DNA from: Rotaria sordida
Taxonomy: Eukaryota; Rotifera; Eurotatoria; Philodinida; Philodinidae
Assembly: GCA_905250125.1 (NCBI GenBank)
Contig: CAJNOL010000211.1
Coordinates: 124,001-188,000, forward strand
Direction of reading: 5' to 3'
Length of the DNA stretch: 64,000 nt
Positions 59,870 to 64,000 of the stretch are shown one piece after another. Position numbers and translations under genes: made by a program. The stretch's first letter is position 1. The number at the start of each line of letters is the position of its first letter. The notes under the pieces are model-generated. The model was not told the origin of the DNA, made no database searches, and saw nothing but the letters and a program-made list of their open reading frames with translations.

Positions 59870-62774
59870 TCAACTGCTCTCTTTAAGATTTGAATATTCG
59901 ATTATTTCAATAGTTTCTTCATCATTAAGAAATCTGTACGAATGTTTATGCAAAATATGCGATGACGATCTAAGAACAAGACACGAAGAACGTTTTCGAA
60001 TGTAAATATTTGGAATTGTTGAGAATGTTGTATTATTCGTTTTAAATTGTAATAAATGATGTCTTGCGAGTTCATCAGTAAGATCTTCCAATACAATAAA
60101 TATTTTTCCACTATCATTTGGATCGGTTACAATTGCTCTAATAAGTCCTAATTTAGTTTGTCGTCCAAATATAAATGAAACACAAAAATCGGCGAATTTA
60201 CGAGATATTGTGGATGATAAAGTTTTATATTTGATATGTTTAATGACTAATTCATCATGATACAAGAATTTTCTTTTTGTAGTTAAGTTCAAATGCTTCA
60301 TCTCATCAACATAATTTGTAAAAGACACTTGTTTTCCCACGTGTATTCCTTATTTTGATACTAATTTGCGACTAAGAATACTTTCATTAAAATAAAATAG
60401 TTTTTCTGGATAATCACGTTTGCATACATCAATTATAGCTTGTCGATAATTTTGTAAATTTGAAATTAATTGTGGTCCATAGTGTGTCATACCATGGATC
60501 ATGCACACCAGGTCATGACCAATACCTGAAATAGTAATTAAGAATAAATACAGCCTGAGAAATTCTTTTTAAACCGACGATAAAAACTGTTGAATTGTTA
60601 GCAATTTTTGTATAATGCGTAGAAAATGAAAGAATAGTGAGAAATAAATGATCAGGTAGTTATAGCTCATTTAACATTGAATTTTGATAACTCATGATAT
60701 TCTAAAAACATGACTCTTTTTCAAATCGCTACAAACGAGTGAAACCACCTTAAATGAATTTAAAGCGACCAAACTCGTTGTATTACTTTTATTACTGATG
60801 TCAAAATGTAATTATAATTGCATCAGCTAATAATTGATGATGATTTGTTTTCCTTCAATTTAACAAAATATTTATCGTTCGAGCAAAAAAAATGAAATAA
60901 TCTCTATCAACATTTCTCTATACTTTTGTTCTCATTATTATGAGATAATATGCATGATAGAGAATTATATATAATAACAACGCGTAGTCTGCAAACTAAC
61001 CTTCAAAATTAAAAGTACTATACATATATAAAGGACGTAGATATTGTATTGATTCATGAATATGTAAAAGTGAATGTATATTGGATGACATATGACGAAG
61101 GTCAAATATCTTTTGCCAATCTTTTACATATTGATGTAGTAATCCTTTGACTAATATTATATCATAATTGTCAATAACATCTTTAGACGGAATGTTAACG
61201 GCACCTAATAACAATGCAAAATGTCGACGATGTTTTGGTAATATTGCTTGTATCAATACTGTTGAATCGTGATGCATTAAAGATCTGAATTCGTTCGCCT
61301 TGAAACGTGCAATATGTTTTATTGTTCGAAATCTTCGACTTGTAGTAGTTGGAATTTTAACAGAAGATCACCCTTGATCAATACTATTTATTTTATTATA
61401 AAGCGACCATTTTTGTCGACGACCAGTTTTGGATTTGGAAAAAGTCAACAAACAAAATTTTTTAAATACACCTAAATATAATGTATGCAATGAACCAAAG
61501 GGTATTGATTCACCAAAAGAATAATATTTTAATTTTGTTAATGGACATGGACCTAAAACAAATAAATTTTACAACATATATGGTAGCAAATAATTCTATA
61601 AAATTTTCTTCTGAAAGACTCTCCCAAATAATCTGGTTAAATCCAGGCATCCGAGACATTACTTAGACAACGTTTACCAGCATGTCCTTTAACAGGAGAG
61701 TCATGCTGCTCGGCTTCGATCGAGGGGTGTCCAAGGACTGAGAAATAGGAATTCCTACTCAGTTCCCTGACATTTTCTTGAATGCTAAAATTAAAAAAAT
61801 ACAATATCCACGGTACTTATTACTCTTACACTCGTTTTCATCAAGAAAGTTGTGCACCGAACGTATGAATACGAAAATTATTGCAAAAAAAGCATTATCT
61901 TGACTTTCATGAATGAGGGAACTGTGATGGAAATAATGGTCAATTCCCATTTCTCCAAGGAATTATCATAGCTACACTAACAATTCCTCCGCAAATTAGG
62001 AATTCCTATTTCTCAGTCCTTGGACACTGCTGTTCATACCACACGCGTTACAAATTTTATAACAAAACCATTTCGATGAGACATCTAATTTCATTTTTCT
62101 TTTAATAGATTCCCAAGAAGTAGGTATATCAGGACCATTTAATGCTTTCAAAAACCTACAATATGTATTTATGTCACTGTTGCTTTGTTGCCTTCGAACT
62201 TTGCAGATTACAGCTGATGCAGCAACATCACTACGAGTTGGTTGTGATCGTCGTAACAACGTTGACGTACATGCTAAACAAACAAATGTATCTCTATCTA
62301 GCAAAATGAGATGAATTTCGCTTCGTCTAAAGTTGAATCCATCTAGATACAGTTATAGATTTTGTGGTTTTGATATAAATGGCAATTAGCAAATAAAACT
62401 TACTTGTATATTTCAAACTCAAAATATCCTCAACACATAACCAACTATGCTAAGATCTGTACAAAATCGAAAATAATATTTCATTTTACCATTTATTATC
62501 TCAGTAGTTGTCGTTGCCAATGGATCCATTGATTCAATACGTTCTGGTTTGTATTCCTTAATTTCTTCGACTTTCATAGGTGCAGATGATATAGACTCTA
62601 GAATCAATAGTTATGTTTAAGAAGTGTTAAAAGAAATAGCTCCGTACCACTTTGATTTTCAAATATTTCTTGAGATTGATTGACGATAGATGTCTTGGAA
62701 GTAATGAAATCGTATTTTGATTGTTCCCATTTTTGTAATCGAGTTCGTTTTCTATAAAAAGTCCTTCGAATCAT
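59870..62774 (-). pseudogene. CACTA (EnSpm, TNP2-like) transposase, decayed
   Basis: Multi-exon on the minus strand. Exon 1 starts at 62774 (MIRRTFYRKRTRLQKW). Exon 2 is about 62590-62490 (ESISSAPMKVEEIKEY). Exon 3 begins at 62297 with a cysteine-rich part (FVCLACTS...WFCYKICNACGM), is split by a MITE, and resumes before 61727 (EQHDSPVKGHAGKRC). Next comes PCPLTKLKYYSFGESIPFG...LYLGVFKKF (from about 61550), KANEFRSLMHHDS, then HMSSNIHSLLHI and YSTFNFEG, a splice, and GIGHDLVCMIHGMTHYGP, the TNP2 signature order. Two in-frame stops, TGA at 61368-61370 and TAA at 60350-60352, plus the insertion show it is inactive; reading stays open to 59870 after the second stop. Splice sites remain intact, so decay is recent or the locus is still transcribed. 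Complete CACTA termini were not found. Confidence 0.82.
61727..62027. mobile_element. MITE inserted in an exon of the CACTA transposase
   Basis: A 301-bp element with perfect 31-bp terminal inverted repeats starting GTGTCCAAGGACTGAG. It interrupts the cysteine-rich exon between CNACGM and EQHDSPVK. The element has no frame of its own; short frames across it (61759-61950) are artefacts. No clear target duplication is visible, so the superfamily is uncertain. Confidence 0.9.
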
Positions 62775-63309
62775 CTTTAAAAAAATGAAAAATACAGAAT
62801 TGAAACAATAACATAAGAATTGAAAAATTCTGCTGTGAGAAATTGAATCTTTCTTTGATGTGTTGTCAAACTCCGACATTATCTTGACAAATTCAACAAG
62901 TATAAGATGAAGTTATTATTTATATGTTTATTAACTATTATGAATTGAATCAACAATGCTTAACCATACAACAACATGATCAAGCTGAATCTTGATATAT
63001 TACTCATAATGAACAAATGGGCAAAAGCCAACGAAAAATCAAAAATATACAATAAATGAACATCAGTAATCAAGTACAATAATGGGTTTAACTGTAGAGG
63101 AAATGGTATTAAAGTAAGAGCATAGGAAGAAAGACTTCAATGTATTACAGGTATAAAACAAAGAAAAGTATGTAAAAAATGAAAAGAAAATACTGCTTAA
63201 TTAAAATGTTGTTTATTTACTTGACAACATATTGTTCCTGATTATATCACAAATGTAATATTTTATTGTTAGTAACAACCATAAGATAATCATCTTGTTG
63301 TTGAAACAT
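62775..63309. other. non-coding spacer
   Basis: A/T-rich spacer between the CACTA transposase start and the end of the next minus-strand gene. Nothing recognised. Confidence 0.5.
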
Positions 63310-64000
63310 TTAACGAAAAGCGAGTTTATTGGCTTTTCTCTTGTTATCACTTTTCATATGATGACATTTACCAGAAATACAACTTGAAAATTCTGTATTG
63401 GTGAACATAGCAGTAGAACAAACAGTTTTGACGTAAGCTAAAATAGATGAGATAATGTGTAAAAAACTTTCATATATACATAAAATAAGTGCTCTTCTAC
63501 TAATATTACATTGATATCAAATGAAAGTTATCTATACTAGCAGATATTGAAAAAAAAATTTTCGCTTATGATTTTCACCTGAAATATTATCAATCAAATC
63601 TTTATTACGAGTTCGAAGTGATGTATAATTTTCATATTGCAAATCCACATTCTTGAAACAAGCTTGTATTAAATTGACAACAATTTTTTTCCATGGTAAT
63701 CGTCCATTACCAGTTGCTTCTAATAATTCAAAATTAGTAAGACCTAACAGTTGCCCATACTAAATCGAAAAACGAGAAATTGACAATAAAAAATGCTAAT
63801 ATCGTATTAAAATTAACTCACATTAATTGTTCCTGTTTGTGCTAATTCATCACGCATATCAACAACAGCCAACACACGGCGCAAATAATCACTTTTTTCA
63901 GTTGTTGGAAATGCTGAAATTAGTAAAAATATCTTTACTGAATCAAATTAATTAACAAAAAATAACTTACGAATGGATGTATGTTTCAATTCTTTCAATT
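63310..64000 (-). CDS. unidentified protein, C-terminal exons (partial)
   Basis: Four exons with GT-AG borders join in frame: 64000-63971 (cut by the window end), 63913-63822, 63759-63579, 63437-63310. The visible 143 or so residues include EKSDYLRRVLAVVDMRDELA, a mixed helical region with LPWKKIVVNLIQACFKN, and a tail with a cysteine/histidine cluster (CISGKCHHMKSDNKRKANK) that ends in a basic stretch. No family is recognised. It could be a host gene or a second gene of the CACTA element, which it precedes on the same strand with a 535-bp spacer. The open frame and consistent phases argue that it is, or recently was, a working gene. Confidence 0.6.

Noticed and set aside
61759..61950. 63-residue minus-strand frame
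   Set aside because: It is wholly inside the 301-bp MITE and has no known domain.

Overview
The window looks like nuclear DNA of a small invertebrate, most likely a bdelloid rotifer (inference). It is very AT-rich, its genes have short GT-AG introns (mostly about 45-60 bp), codons favour A/T at the third position, and it holds metazoan families (GPCR, ETS factor, casein kinase 1, SAM, Ly6-like) beside a family typical of bdelloids (an ADP-ribosyltransferase fused to leucine-rich repeats) and many small, decayed DNA transposons. I cannot name the species. No tRNA, rRNA or CRISPR is visible.

Layout. 0-1.5 kb: remnant of a ubiquitin-specific protease (- strand). 5.0-8.85 kb: ten-exon gene for a single-pass membrane protein with a cytoplasmic PDZ domain and its own C-terminal PDZ-ligand motif; two introns carry repeats. 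12.1 kb: piggyBac-like MITE. 14.6-16.9 kb: casein kinase 1 (-). 17.3-19.4 kb: eight-exon type II membrane protein of unknown function (-). 22.1-22.6 kb: small SAM-domain protein (+). 22.8-23.6 kb: non-autonomous hAT element with a perfect 8-bp target duplication. 24.1-24.8 kb: large palindrome broken by a 10-N assembly gap. 26.1-27.1 kb: intronless class A GPCR (+). 28.6-29.35 kb: dead DD37D mariner (-). 34.1-34.6 kb: ETS-domain factor (-). 39.6-40.5 kb: secreted Ly6/uPAR-like protein (-). 42.3-44.2 kb: MINPP-like histidine phosphatase (-). 47.6-50.0 kb: 2.3-kb Tc1/mariner-superfamily element with about 134-bp inverted repeats and a decayed transposase. 50.3-51.8 kb: ADP-ribosyltransferase plus LRR protein (+). 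56.4-57.3 kb: its LRR-only relative (+). 57.5-59.8 kb: foldback elements and subterminal-type repeats. 59.9-62.8 kb: CACTA (EnSpm/TNP2) transposase pseudogene (-), with a 301-bp MITE inserted in one exon. 63.3-64 kb: last exons of an unidentified gene (-) running off the window.

The host genes do not form a pathway. The most notable pair is the ART-LRR gene and the LRR-only gene: related C-terminal repeat arrays, one with an intact R-S-ExE catalytic signature, which suggests an effector/recognition family, though no partner or substrate can be read from sequence. The rest of the window is a record of nested, mostly inactive cut-and-paste transposons, and several insertions can be resolved to the exact target duplication.
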